From positions 186,001 through 250,000 of the forward strand of contig NZ_VTKZ01000001.1 in NCBI RefSeq assembly GCF_020514115.1: a stretch of DNA of 64,000 nt, in the 5' to 3' direction. The notes under the pieces were generated by a model, which was not told the origin of the DNA, searched no databases, and saw nothing but the letters and a program-made list of their open reading frames with translations. The translations under genes were made by a program, and so were the position numbers. Source of the stretch: Synechococcus sp. MU1642 (GTDB taxonomy: Bacteria > Cyanobacteriota > Cyanobacteriia > PCC-6307 > Cyanobiaceae). Below are positions 54,008 through 63,252 of the stretch, in pieces; the stretch's first letter is position 1, and each line of letters begins with the position of its first letter.

Positions 54008-54870
54008 AGACGCTTCTGGATCAACTGCGGCCGGCTCTGCTTGACCCGCAGGCCGAGTCCTTAGCTGCTGAGGTGCAGTGGTGGACGTTGTCGGGCCTGG
54101 GTGTCGATGATCCCTTTCCGGTTGCGGTGCTTGGCCAGGGCTCTCCGTTGTTGCTGCTGCATGGTTTCGATAGCAGTTTTCTCGAATACCGGCGCCTCGC
54201 TCCCCTCCTGGCCGATCGCTTTCAGCTGTTTATCCCCGACCTCTTCGGTTTTGGCTTTTCGCCGCGTCCCCCGGGTCTGACCTACGGTCCAGAGGCTGTG
54301 TTGCGGCATCTCGATGCCCTGCTGGAGCGGCTTCCCACAGAGGCTCCAGTGGGCCTGATTGGCGCTTCGATGGGAGGCTCCGTGGCAGTGGAGTTGGCCC
54401 GGCGTCACTCCGAACGCGTGGCTTCTCTTCTGCTGTTGGCTCCAGCCGGTCTCACGGGGCGTCCGATGCCCGTGCCGCCTCTGCTGGATCGTTTTGGTGC
54501 CTGGTTTCTGGGTCGTCCCGGAGTACGGCGGGGGCTATGTCGCCAGGCCTTCGCTGATCCCGATGCGGATGTGGGAGCTCCGGAAGAACAAATCGCCTCC
54601 CTGCACCTGCAATGCCCCGGCTGGGCGGAGGCGTTGGCCGCCTTCGCCCGCAGTGGTGGTTTTGCTGGATGTGGAGATCCCCTGCCCCCCCAATCACTGC
54701 ATGTGATCTGGGGTGACAATGATCGGATTCTGCGTGCTCCGCAGAAACAGGCGCTTCAGGCCTTGCTGGATCAGCCTGTTGAGACCTTCTCCTCCTGCGG
54801 CCACCTTCCCCATATCGATCAGCCCCGCAAGGTGGCTGAGCGTTGTCATGTGCTGCTGACCAATGGCTGA
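54004..54870 (+). CDS. Alpha/beta hydrolase, 288 aa
   Basis: Catalytic triad enzyme of unknown substrate: LLLLHGFDSSFLEYRRLAPL, nucleophile elbow GLIGASMGGSVAVELARR (GASMG), then HVIWGDNDRILRAPQKQAL with the Asp and SCGHLPHIDQPRKVAER with the His. TTG 54004 overlaps the dehydrogenase stop (TTGA). It overlaps the next gene by 8 nt, so three genes are translationally linked. Confidence 0.88.
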   Translation: MKTLLDQLRPALLDPQAESLAAEVQWWTLSGLGVDDPFPVAVLGQGSPLLLLHGFDSSFLEYRRLAPLLADRFQLFIPDLFGFGFSPRPPGLTYGPEAVLRHLDALLERLPTEAPVGLIGASMGGSVAVELARRHSERVASLLLLAPAGLTGRPMPVPPLLDRFGAWFLGRPGVRRGLCRQAFADPDADVGAPEEQIASLHLQCPGWAEALAAFARSGGFAGCGDPLPPQSLHVIWGDNDRILRAPQKQALQALLDQPVETFSSCGHLPHIDQPRKVAERCHVLLTNG

Positions 54871-55483
54871 TCCCGTTCTCAATGTGCTGGCAGGGGCCCT
54901 GCGCCTTTGGATTCGCAGTCAATGCGACAGCCTTGGCAGCGTCGAGCTGGCCCTGAACGGTTCCACCTGGTCTTTGCTGCGGGGGCGTCTGGATGGCGTG
55001 ACCCTCAGGGCGAGGGATGCCTGTTTCCAGGGGCTGCCCTTGCGGAGCGTGGAGTTGTGCAGTGGTCCGATTGCGGTGGACATGAAGCTGCTGAGTCCCG
55101 GTCAGATGCTGGCCCTGCAGCAGCCGTTCCAGGTGGAGGGAGAGGTGAGCATCAACGGCCGTCAGCTCAACAGCGCTTTGCTGGCCGAACCCTGGCGCTG
55201 GCTCGGGGACTGGATGGCTGAGCAGCTGATGGGCCTCAGCCCGTTGGGGGCTCTGCGCATTGATGCGGATCTGCTCGAGTTGCAGGCGCCCGTTGTTGCT
55301 CATCAAGAACCTGCTCGTCGTCGCTTCCGCCTCAATGCTGAGCAAGGAACGTTGTGCTTCCGGCCGGAGACCGCCGATGAACCGTGCACCCTGCTTCCGA
55401 TGGATCCGGCCATTCGGATCGTGCACGTGCAGCTGGCGAGTGGTCAGTTGGCCCTCAAAGGTCAGGCCAGCGTCACCCCGTAG
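54863..55483 (+). CDS. DUF2993 family protein, 206 aa
   Basis: Lipid-transfer-like cyanobacterial/actinobacterial family. SVELALNGSTWSLLRGRLDG and LRSVELCSGPIAVDMKLLSP, then SINGRQLNSALLAEPWRWL. No signal peptide evident. Overlaps the hydrolase by 8 nt; ends 6 nt from the cdsA stop, convergent. Confidence 0.75.
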   Translation: MADPVLNVLAGALRLWIRSQCDSLGSVELALNGSTWSLLRGRLDGVTLRARDACFQGLPLRSVELCSGPIAVDMKLLSPGQMLALQQPFQVEGEVSINGRQLNSALLAEPWRWLGDWMAEQLMGLSPLGALRIDADLLELQAPVVAHQEPARRRFRLNAEQGTLCFRPETADEPCTLLPMDPAIRIVHVQLASGQLALKGQASVTP

Positions 55484-55489
55484 CGCTGG

Positions 55490-56377
55490 TTATGGGGCCA
55501 ACAGCGGTTGGCACAGCGCGATCGCGTAAAAAACCACCGCTGGGGTGAACAAATAGCTGTCGATCCGGTCCAGGATTCCGCCATGGCCGGGCAGCACGTC
55601 ACCGGAATCCTTCACGCCTGCATCGCGTTTCATCATCGATTCGGTCAGGTCTCCCACCAGGGCGAACAGCGCGATCAGTGCGCCCAGCAGCAGCCCCGGT
55701 AGGCCATGCAGGGCCCAGCCCATCAGCTGGCCGCAGACCAGGCCGATCAGCATGGCTGAGATGAATCCACCGATCGCCCCTTCGATGGTTTTCCCGGGGG
55801 AGATCGGTGAGAGGGGCCGTCGCCCGTAGCGCCGTCCCACGGCCCAGGAGCCGATGTCGGTGGCGACGATCATTAAGCAGGCCGACAGCGTGATCTCCAG
55901 ACCGTTGTCCAAACCGCGCAGGCTCAGCCAGTGGCTGGGCAAAAACCCTAGGTAGAACAATCCGAAGATCGATGCCGCAATGTCGGCGATGGAACCCGTT
56001 ACCGGTTGCAGCAGCAGCCAACCGCAAATGGCGGCTCCAGAGAGGGGCAAAACAGCATGGGCCACATCAGCCGGTAGTCCGCCTTGAATCGCCCACTGGG
56101 TGGTGAGCAGCAGCAGTTGGCAGGCCACAAGGGTGGTTTTGGTGGCGGGGCGAATTCCCTTGAATTGCGCCATCCGGAAAAACTCGAGCAGGCCGAGGTG
56201 CACCATTCCACCCAGCGCTGCAGTGAACCACCACCCTCCCAAGCTCACCACCAGCAGGCCAAAACCACCTACACCTAGGCCACTGATCAACCGTTTGCGC
56301 AGCGCTGCTCGGGCCGCTGGTGCTTGGCTCTGATCGAGGACAACCTCACGAATCACGTTGATTGGAGGCTTCCTCAA
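55490..56377 (-). CDS. cdsA: CdsA, phosphatidate cytidylyltransferase, 295 aa
   Basis: Makes CDP-diacylglycerol in the membrane. Eight or so spans; family signature near the end: LTESMMKRDAGVKDSGDVLP then GHGGILDRIDSYLF. SPISPGKTIEGAIGGFISAM is also typical. Start ATG 56377; it precedes the decayed rlpA on the same strand, 10 nt apart. Confidence 0.94.
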   Translation of the reverse strand: MRKPPINVIREVVLDQSQAPAARAALRKRLISGLGVGGFGLLVVSLGGWWFTAALGGMVHLGLLEFFRMAQFKGIRPATKTTLVACQLLLLTTQWAIQGGLPADVAHAVLPLSGAAICGWLLLQPVTGSIADIAASIFGLFYLGFLPSHWLSLRGLDNGLEITLSACLMIVATDIGSWAVGRRYGRRPLSPISPGKTIEGAIGGFISAMLIGLVCGQLMGWALHGLPGLLLGALIALFALVGDLTESMMKRDAGVKDSGDVLPGHGGILDRIDSYLFTPAVVFYAIALCQPLLAP

Positions 56378-56386
56378 TTCACCCTA

Positions 56387-56889
56387 TCAATCGCCCCTAG
56401 AGAGGGCCTCGAGCCTCACCGTCACCTCTCCCACCTGCATTATGTTCAGCTGAGATGCGGCTCCATGGGCCAGATCGGTCACCCAGTGGTATCTGAAAGG
56501 ACCACGGTCATTGATTTTCACCACCACCCCCCCCCATTGCTCAGATTGGTGACGCGCACCTTGGTGCCAAAGGGGAGTGTGCGATGGGCAGCCGTCAGCG
56601 TGCCGTTGCGAAAGCGCTCACCATTGGCAGTTGTGCGGCCGTAGTCCCCCGGGCCAGACCAGCTCGCGGCTCCCTGAACCACCTCGATCAGCTTGCTTGG
56701 AATGGCTGAGTCGGTCGCCATCGGTTTTGGAGGAGGAGCTGGCAGAGGCCTGACCGGGGCGGCCTCCTAGATCACTCTTGTTTATTCGCTCTCCTGGATA
56801 GCCCTAATCACGAACTCTTCGCTGCTTGGACTGGCCTCAACGGAGGGGGCCAGCATCAGCGCAATCAGCAGCGATGTCAGAGGTTTCAT
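56387..56889 (-). pseudogene. rlpA: Decayed rlpA-like septal/wall protein
   Basis: RlpA has a double-psi beta-barrel that binds or cuts bare glycan. ATG 56889 starts a signal peptide (MKPLTSLLIALMLAPSVEAS). Same-frame TAA 56782-56784 and TAG 56767-56769 follow; the frame then continues through a Pro-rich linker (RPLPAPPPKP) to GAASWSGPGDYGRTTANGER and GTKVRVTNLSNGG, where a G9 run (56527-56535) throws it out of frame. In the next frame the barrel resumes (VVVKINDRGPF, VTVRLEALSRGD) to TGA 56387-56389. Three lesions make it non-functional unless repaired. Confidence 0.8.
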
Positions 56890-56935
56890 CCACTGCAGCC
56901 GAATGCATGGATTGAAACGGCTGTGGGGGTGGATT

Positions 56936-58339
56936 TCACCCCCCGTTCACCACAGAAAGCGTGTCGGGCATTTGGTCTCCCCAGAACAGCTGCTGGCGCT
57001 CGAGCCAGCTCTGCCGCTGACGATCCAGCCGTTCACCGGGAATCAGCAGGGGGATTCCAGGTGGGTAAGGGCACAGCAATTCAGCTGCAATGCACCCCTC
57101 TGCGACCTTCAACGCCACCTGGTGATGCTCCGCCGTCCAGGCCTGTCTTGGTGAATGCGCTGTGGTGGTGACCAGTGGCAGCGGTGGGGCTTCGAACGCT
57201 GGCAAGGCAGCGCGATCGGGGAAGCTCCGCAGCAGGTTCTGCCAGTGGTGGTGTATTTGGCGTCCCAGCCCTCTGTGGCGTGCCAGCCCCAGGCAGAAGG
57301 TGAGGGTGGCTGGTTCCGGTAATTCGCCCACCAGCCCGCGTGGCAGAAACCAATCGTCGGCATCCAGGCCGGTGATTCCCGCCTGTCCCGTGTGCAGGAT
57401 TAGGCGCAGCGGATCCTGGTTGTTCAGCAGAGGCACGCCGCTGTTGCGTAGGCCCTCGCCGAGCTCTTCAGCCTCCTGCAGACGCCGCAGCAATTGCCGG
57501 CGTCCCCTGCGGCGCTGCCAGTGTTGAAGGGCTTCTTCGCAGGAGGCCAGCAGTAGCGCACTAGGGCTGGTGGTCTGCAGCAATCCCAGGCTGCGTTCCA
57601 CCCGCACAGGATCCAGACGCTCCCCCTGCAGCCAGAGCACCGCCGTTTGTGCCAGAGCAGCAGCTGATTTCTGCAGGGAATGCACCACCAGATCAGCTCC
57701 GCAATGCAGGGCGCTTGGGGGGAGGGGGTGATCCACTCCTGCGGCGAAATGACAGCCGTGGGCTTCATCCACCAGCACGCAATAGCCCTGTTGCTGCAGA
57801 CGCTGAATGACCGCCGTCGGGTCATTGGCATAGCCCTGGTAGGTGGGATGCACCAGAACCGCAGCACGGATGGGTGTTCCGTCAGAGGGCAGAGCCTCCA
57901 GCACCCGTTCGATCCAAGCTGCATCTGCCGGTGCCGGCTGGCCGCGGTCGCTTTGGAAGGGGAGATCGAACAGGACCGGCCGCAGGTCCCAAAGAACGCA
58001 AGCCTGAATCAGGCTGCGATGGACATTGCGGGGCAGCAGGACCCGCTCTCCTGGCCGGACCATGGCTAGCAGTGCAGCCTGCAGCAACCCCGTGGCCCCG
58101 TTCACCCCATACCAGCAGCGCCCCACACCCATCTGTGCAGCGGCGGAGCGTTGGCTTGCTGCGATGGCGCCGTCAGCTTCCAGCGGACCGCCAAGGGCTG
58201 GCAGTTCCGGCAGGTCCCAGATGCCAGCGCGGCGGCGCAGCAATTGACGGAGTCCATCCGGAAGGGCAGCCCCCCGTCCATGGGCCGGCAGAAACAGGGG
58301 CTGACCGATTCGACGGGTGAGCTGGGGCAGAAGCGCCAT
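56936..58339 (-). CDS. Orn/Lys/Arg decarboxylase, PLP fold type I, 467 aa
   Basis: Polyamine-forming decarboxylase. PLP site in DLVVHSLQKSAAALAQTAVL with the Lys, plus VLVDEAHGCHFAAGVDHPLP (Asp and His for the cofactor) and GVNGATGLLQAALLAMVRPG. Fits the shorter cyanobacterial type lacking the receiver-like N-terminal wing. Substrate (arginine or lysine) not decided by eye. Divergent from ubiB with 50 nt between. Confidence 0.87.
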   Translation of the reverse strand: MALLPQLTRRIGQPLFLPAHGRGAALPDGLRQLLRRRAGIWDLPELPALGGPLEADGAIAASQRSAAAQMGVGRCWYGVNGATGLLQAALLAMVRPGERVLLPRNVHRSLIQACVLWDLRPVLFDLPFQSDRGQPAPADAAWIERVLEALPSDGTPIRAAVLVHPTYQGYANDPTAVIQRLQQQGYCVLVDEAHGCHFAAGVDHPLPPSALHCGADLVVHSLQKSAAALAQTAVLWLQGERLDPVRVERSLGLLQTTSPSALLLASCEEALQHWQRRRGRRQLLRRLQEAEELGEGLRNSGVPLLNNQDPLRLILHTGQAGITGLDADDWFLPRGLVGELPEPATLTFCLGLARHRGLGRQIHHHWQNLLRSFPDRAALPAFEAPPLPLVTTTAHSPRQAWTAEHHQVALKVAEGCIAAELLCPYPPGIPLLIPGERLDRQRQSWLERQQLFWGDQMPDTLSVVNGG

Positions 58340-58389
58340 CGAATCCGTCTGATCTCCTTAAAGTCTCTCTCTGTACTAATCGCGATGCG

Positions 58390-60039
58390 ATGCGTTACGA
58401 CCCCGGGCGGGATCTTGGCTGGTTGTTGCTGCGTCCCTGGGTTGCCATTCCGCGCCTAGTGCATGTGCTGTGGTCCTTGGCGGGGCTTGTGCTGGTGTTG
58501 CTGCTGCGTGGAGGCAGCAGTGACCCCGCCGTTCAGCAGGGGCTGGCGCGTCGCATTCTCAATACACTGACGGGGCTAGGGCCCTGCTTCATCAAGCTGG
58601 GGCAGGCCCTCTCCACCCGACCGGATCTGGTGCGTCGGGATTGGCTGGACGAACTGACGCGCCTGCAGGACGATCTGCCGGCCTTTCCCCATGCCATCGC
58701 CCTGGCCTGCATCCGCGAGGAACTCGGTGCTCAGGCCGAGGAGTTGTTTGAGGAGTTCCCGGACACGCCGATCGCCGCCGCCAGTCTTGGCCAGGTTTAT
58801 AAAGCCCGTCTGCAGGGCCAGCACTGGGTTGCGGTGAAAGTGCAGCGCCCCAATCTCAACTTCATTCTGCGACGGGATCTGGTGTTGATCCGGGCTCTGG
58901 GGGTGATGACGGCGCCGCTGCTGCCGCTCAACCTTGGCTTCGGTCTGGGCGGAATCATTGATGAGTTTGGCCGCAGCCTGTTTGAGGAGATCGATTACGG
59001 CTTGGAAGCGGCCAATGCCGAGCGGTTTTCGACTCTTTTCGCGGACAACGATGCGGTCTACATCCCAAAGGTGGAGCGGATGCTCAGCTCCACTCGGGTG
59101 TTGACCACCACCTGGATCGATGGCGCCAAGATGCGCAACAGCGAAGAGCTGCGCTCTCAGAGTCTTGATCCAACGGCGTTGATCCGCACCGGCGTGATCT
59201 GCGGCCTACAGCAACTGTTGGAGTTCGGCTATTTCCACGCCGACCCTCACCCCGGCAACCTCTTCGCCTTGCCTGGTCGCACCGGCGATCTAGGCCATGT
59301 GGGGTACGTCGACTTCGGGATGATGGACTCCATCAGCGACAGCGACCGGCTCACCCTCACCGGTGCTGTGGTGCACCTGATTAACGGTGATTTCTCAGAG
59401 TTGGCCAAGGACTTCCAATCCCTCGGTTTTCTCAGCCCCACCGCCGATCTCACACCGATCATTCCTGCTCTCGAGGAGGTGCTCGGCGGCAGTCTTGGCG
59501 ACTCGGTTGGATCGTTCAACTTCAAGGCGATCACCGATCGTTTTTCGGAGCTGATGTTCGATTACCCCTTCCGGGTGCCGGCTCGCTTCGCCCTGATCAT
59601 CCGGGCTGTAGTTAGCCAGGAAGGTCTTGCTCTGAGGCTCGATCCGAACTTCCGGATCATTGCTGTGGCCTATCCCTATGTGGCCCGTCGACTGTTGGCG
59701 GGAGACACACGCGAGATGCGCGAGAAGCTCCTGGAGGTGATCTTTGATGAATCAGGCCGCCTGCGCCTGGATCGGCTGGAAAGTTTGTTGGATGTGGTGG
59801 GTCAGGACGCGCCCGCTCCAGGCAAGGAACTGATCCCTGTGGCCGGGGCAGGCCTGCGGCTTCTGTTCAGCCGAGATGGTGCTGACCTGCGCAAGCGGCT
59901 GCTGATGACCCTGATCCGTGACGATCGTCTGCACACTGACGACGTGCGTGCATTAGTCGGACTGCTCGGACGCACCTTCGGTCCTCGGCGTTTGGCCGGT
60001 GGGCTGTTGAGGGGTCTCAATCCCCTGGCGGCAGCGTGA
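58390..60039 (+). CDS. ABC1/UbiB/AarF-family atypical kinase, 549 aa
   Basis: Membrane-associated kinase-like ATPase linked to quinone or lipid biology. KxGQ element CFIKLGQALSTRPDLVRRDW near residue 65, AAASLGQVYKARL and HWVAVKVQRPNL (Ala-rich loop and Lys), HADPHPGNLFALPG and YVDFGMMDSIS. C-terminal helices to the end. Member of the cyanobacterial set of three to five such proteins. Confidence 0.9.
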   Translation: MRYDPGRDLGWLLLRPWVAIPRLVHVLWSLAGLVLVLLLRGGSSDPAVQQGLARRILNTLTGLGPCFIKLGQALSTRPDLVRRDWLDELTRLQDDLPAFPHAIALACIREELGAQAEELFEEFPDTPIAAASLGQVYKARLQGQHWVAVKVQRPNLNFILRRDLVLIRALGVMTAPLLPLNLGFGLGGIIDEFGRSLFEEIDYGLEAANAERFSTLFADNDAVYIPKVERMLSSTRVLTTTWIDGAKMRNSEELRSQSLDPTALIRTGVICGLQQLLEFGYFHADPHPGNLFALPGRTGDLGHVGYVDFGMMDSISDSDRLTLTGAVVHLINGDFSELAKDFQSLGFLSPTADLTPIIPALEEVLGGSLGDSVGSFNFKAITDRFSELMFDYPFRVPARFALIIRAVVSQEGLALRLDPNFRIIAVAYPYVARRLLAGDTREMREKLLEVIFDESGRLRLDRLESLLDVVGQDAPAPGKELIPVAGAGLRLLFSRDGADLRKRLLMTLIRDDRLHTDDVRALVGLLGRTFGPRRLAGGLLRGLNPLAAA

Positions 60040-60110
60040 TGCTGAGATCACGACTCCAGCGAGATTGCCGAACTCACCGCTAAGGTCTCAGCTCTTTGAG
60101 ATCGGCGTCG

Positions 60111-60530
60111 ATGCCTGACGAGATCAGCGCCCAGGAGCTTGAGCAGCTGCTCCAGATGATGACTTTGCCCCAGCCCCCTTACCTGTTGGCTGGCATTGGT
60201 CTGTTGATGGGTGTGCTCTGCGGCTTGACCTTCGGTCGTCAGGTGCAGAACAAGTTGGATAGCTGGAAGCAAGACCGGCTCCCCCTCTTGCCACTGGGGA
60301 CTGCTGAAATCAACCTCAGCTATGCCGGCACCCTTATAGGGGTGACGCTTTTCATCGGCTGCTGTCTTCAGATCTTCGGGTTTGCCTCAGGCGCTGCCCT
60401 GCTGGTGGCACTGCTGCTCTCGCTGCTGACCGGTGGAGCTTTGTTTTCTCAGCTCGAGCGCTTGATGCAGCAGGTTGAAGCGGGCAACTTCAAAGCGGTT
60501 GACTTCGACAACTTCGACGAATTCTTCTGA
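60111..60530 (+). CDS. Conserved two- or three-span membrane protein, 139 aa
   Basis: ATG 60111 gives MPDEISAQELEQLLQMMTLP. Spans at YLLAGIGLLMGVLCGLTFG, LIGVTLFIGCCLQIFGF and AALLVALLLSLLTGGALFSQ; acidic C-terminus FDNFDEFF. Appears conserved in picocyanobacteria; function unknown. Confidence 0.7.
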   Translation: MPDEISAQELEQLLQMMTLPQPPYLLAGIGLLMGVLCGLTFGRQVQNKLDSWKQDRLPLLPLGTAEINLSYAGTLIGVTLFIGCCLQIFGFASGAALLVALLLSLLTGGALFSQLERLMQQVEAGNFKAVDFDNFDEFF

Positions 60531-60618
60531 GCTTCGTCTCAACGGGTTGTTTCGTTCGTGATTTGAGCCCTTAAGCGAAGCCGTTGTTCTTCCCGAAAGA
60601 GATTGGCTATTAGTCACA

Positions 60619-61365
60619 ATGAGTCAAACACTGTTTCCGGACGTGACAACCCTGTCTGCGGCTGTCTCCACAAGTCGTCTACTCGTGGTGGAAGACGACG
60701 ACAGTATTCGGGAAACAGTTGGAGAGGCCTTACGTGCGGAGGGTTTCGAGGTGCACACCTGCGCCGATGGCTCCTCAGCCCTCAGCCTGATCACGGCTGA
60801 ATGTTCAGATCCGTTGGATCTGATTGTGCTCGATCTGATGCTCTCGGGTTTGGGGGGGCTTGATCTTTGCCGTGAGCTTCGTCGCATCAACAACACCACC
60901 CCGATCCTGGTGATCAGTGCCCTTGACAGTGAGATCGATCGGGTGCTGGCGCTGGAGGTGGGCGCCGACGATTACCTGGTGAAACCCTTTGGCCTGCGCG
61001 AGCTGGTGGCACGCTGCAGGGCCTTACTGCGGCGTGCCCGTCAGACGGAGAAATCGTCGTCTGAACCGAAATCCCTCAGTCACGCCAACCTTTGCCTGTT
61101 TCCCAGTGAGTGCAGAGTCACCCGGGATGGCACGGACCTCACCCTCTCCCCCAAGGAATACAAGATCCTCGAGCTGTTCATTCAGAACCCCAAGCGCGTC
61201 TGGAGTCGCGATCAGCTGCTGGAGAAAATCTGGGGTATCGACTTCATCGGTGACACCAAAACCGTGGATGTTCACATCCGCTGGCTGCGGGAAAAGGTTG
61301 AGCAGGAGCCCTCATCTCCTCAATTGATCCGTACGGTTCGCGGCTTCGGGTATCGCTTCGGCTGA
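60619..61365 (+). CDS. phoB: PhoB-type response regulator, 248 aa
   Basis: Controls phosphate starvation genes in marine Synechococcus. Receiver: LLVVEDDDSIRETVGEALRA, phosphoacceptor Asp in LDLIVLDLMLSGLGG, Lys in YLVKPFGL; effector winged helix: LTLSPKEYKILELFIQNPKR, TVDVHIRWLREKVEQEP and TVRGFGYRFG. It is followed 8 nt later by a kinase gene. A single CTTAA element at 60572 is not enough for a Pho box. Confidence 0.88.
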   Translation: MSQTLFPDVTTLSAAVSTSRLLVVEDDDSIRETVGEALRAEGFEVHTCADGSSALSLITAECSDPLDLIVLDLMLSGLGGLDLCRELRRINNTTPILVISALDSEIDRVLALEVGADDYLVKPFGLRELVARCRALLRRARQTEKSSSEPKSLSHANLCLFPSECRVTRDGTDLTLSPKEYKILELFIQNPKRVWSRDQLLEKIWGIDFIGDTKTVDVHIRWLREKVEQEPSSPQLIRTVRGFGYRFG

Positions 61366-61372
61366 GGGCTCT

Positions 61373-62503
61373 GTGGTGATCTCTGCCGCACTTGGCTTTG
61401 CAGCTGGCATCGGAATCACGCTTCTGCTGCAGCGTCGACGAAGTGCCCTGGCGTCCAAGCGAGCGTCCAAGGATCGCTTCATCGTCTTGAACGCTCCCCA
61501 GCTGTTGGCCTGGATTGATGCGGCCACCCAGGGCTGGATAATCCTGACCCCGGATCACTCCATCGCTTACATCAACGATCGGGCCGAACGGCTGCTGCAC
61601 ATCCCCCCCAATCGCCTGGTTCGTGGCATGAAGCTCCGGGATGTCCTCGACATTCCTGCCTTGGAGGAGTTGATCTTCAGCAGCCGCTATCAACTTCGTC
61701 CCCAGCGTTGTGAATGGGATCAACAGGGGACCCCGCTGGAGGCCGTTGTTCTGCCGGGTAGTGATGAATGCTGGCTGGTGCTGATCCAGAGCCGTCAGTC
61801 CCTCGAAGCCCAGCAACAGCAACAGGAGCGCTGGGTGAGTGATGTGGCCCATGAGCTCAAGACTCCCCTAACGGCCCTGATGCTGGTGAGCGATCGGTTG
61901 GAACTTGCCGTCAAGGAAGAAGACACGGCTCTGGTGCAACGGCTGCAGAAGGAACTCCGGCGTCTTCAGCTGCTGGTGGAAGACCTGCTGGAGCTGTCGC
62001 GGTTGGAAAACAGCCTGCCCCAGGACGACAGCGAGCATGTTCCCCTCACCCTGGAGGATTTGGTGGACAGTGCCTGGGGATCCATTGGCCCGATCGCGGA
62101 GGAACGGCGGGTGATGCTGCAGCTGGACCGCAGCGAATCCGGGCCCCTGCGTGGTGATCGGCGCCGTTTACACCGTGCGGTGCTCAATCTTCTCGACAAT
62201 GCCCTGCGCTACGCCCCGGAGGACAGCAGCGTTGATGTGAGTGTGCGCCAGAGCGGCGGTTGGTGGTTGCTCAGCATTCGTGACCATGGCCGTGGATTGA
62301 GTGAGACCGATCTCACGCGCATGTTTCAACGCTTCTATCGAGGGGATCCTTCCCGCGCGCGCTCCAACCGCAGCGGTAGTGGCCTTGGACTGGCCATCGT
62401 TCAGCAGATCGCTGTGAACCATGGCGGCCGCATCGAAGCCCGTAATCATCCCGTCGGCGGAGCCTGCATGGAGCTGCTGCTGCCCCGAGATCCCCTGGGA
62501 TGA
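61373..62503 (+). CDS. phoR: PhoR-type histidine kinase, 376 aa
   Basis: Membrane sensor with one N-terminal span (SAALGFAAGIGITLLL), a PAS-like region (GWIILTPDHSIAYINDRAER), H-box VSDVAHELKTPLTALMLVSD, and N/G boxes NLLDNALRYAPED, IRDHGRGLSETDL, GSGLGLAIVQQIA. Start GTG. Overlaps the next gene by 4 nt. Confidence 0.9.
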   Translation: MVISAALGFAAGIGITLLLQRRRSALASKRASKDRFIVLNAPQLLAWIDAATQGWIILTPDHSIAYINDRAERLLHIPPNRLVRGMKLRDVLDIPALEELIFSSRYQLRPQRCEWDQQGTPLEAVVLPGSDECWLVLIQSRQSLEAQQQQQERWVSDVAHELKTPLTALMLVSDRLELAVKEEDTALVQRLQKELRRLQLLVEDLLELSRLENSLPQDDSEHVPLTLEDLVDSAWGSIGPIAEERRVMLQLDRSESGPLRGDRRRLHRAVLNLLDNALRYAPEDSSVDVSVRQSGGWWLLSIRDHGRGLSETDLTRMFQRFYRGDPSRARSNRSGSGLGLAIVQQIAVNHGGRIEARNHPVGGACMELLLPRDPLG

Positions 62504-63252
62504 CGCGCCAGCGCCTGCAGAAACTGATCGCTGCTGCCGGGCTCTGCTCCAGACGCCGGGCTGAGGAATGGCTGCAGGCCGGCCGTGTGACGGTGGACGG
62601 CCAGGTTGCCCGCGTTGGCGACCAGGCCGATTCGCAGCAGCAAACGATTTGTGTGGATGGTCAGCCCTTGCCATGCCGTGGTGCGTCGCGGGTGCTGCTG
62701 ATGAACAAGCCGGTGGGTGTGATCTGCAGCTGCGATGACCCGCAGGGTCGCCGCACGGTTCTTGACCTGCTGCCTCCGGAGCATCGGGCTGGTCTTCACC
62801 CCGTTGGTCGCCTAGATGCCGACAGCCATGGCGCGCTTCTGCTCACCGATCTGGGTGAGCTCACCTTGAAACTCACCCACCCGCGTTACAGCCACGCAAA
62901 GACATACAGGGTGTGGGTGAAAGGTGTGCCACCGGAGCCGGTTCTGGACCGTTGGCGTAGTGGTCTGCCCCTGGATGGGCGCTTGACCCGCCCCGCCAGG
63001 GTGCGTCGGTTGCGGGCTTGGGGCGACCGTTCGCTTCTGGAGATTGAGCTGCGGGAAGGTCGCAACCGACAGATCCGCCGGGTGGCGGAAGTCCTGGACC
63101 ATCCGGTGCTGGACCTCCAGCGCACGGCGATTGCCGGGTTGCGGCTCGGTGATCTTGCCGAGGGGTGCTGGATCTGGTTAAGCGAGGGAGAATGGAAGCC
63201 CCTGCTTGAGCGGGCTGATTCGATGGATCTGCCCAAAAGCCCATGCGACTGA
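62500..63252 (+). CDS. RsuA/RluB-family pseudouridine synthase, 250 aa
   Basis: rRNA pseudouridine synthase with an N-terminal S4 domain (LQKLIAAAGLCSRRRAEEWL) and catalytic HPVGRLDADSHGALLLTDLG with the Asp, then LTHPRYSHAKTYRVWVKG and the C-terminal REGRNRQIRRVAEVLDHPVL. Overlaps phoR by 4 nt and the next gene by 10 nt; no link to phosphate sensing is evident beyond the shared transcript. Confidence 0.92.
   Translation: MTRQRLQKLIAAAGLCSRRRAEEWLQAGRVTVDGQVARVGDQADSQQQTICVDGQPLPCRGASRVLLMNKPVGVICSCDDPQGRRTVLDLLPPEHRAGLHPVGRLDADSHGALLLTDLGELTLKLTHPRYSHAKTYRVWVKGVPPEPVLDRWRSGLPLDGRLTRPARVRRLRAWGDRSLLEIELREGRNRQIRRVAEVLDHPVLDLQRTAIAGLRLGDLAEGCWIWLSEGEWKPLLERADSMDLPKSPCD

Noticed and set aside
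60571-60580. Possible Pho box upstream of phoB
   Set aside because: Only one CTTAA-like half-element; known boxes are repeated, so this is not supported.
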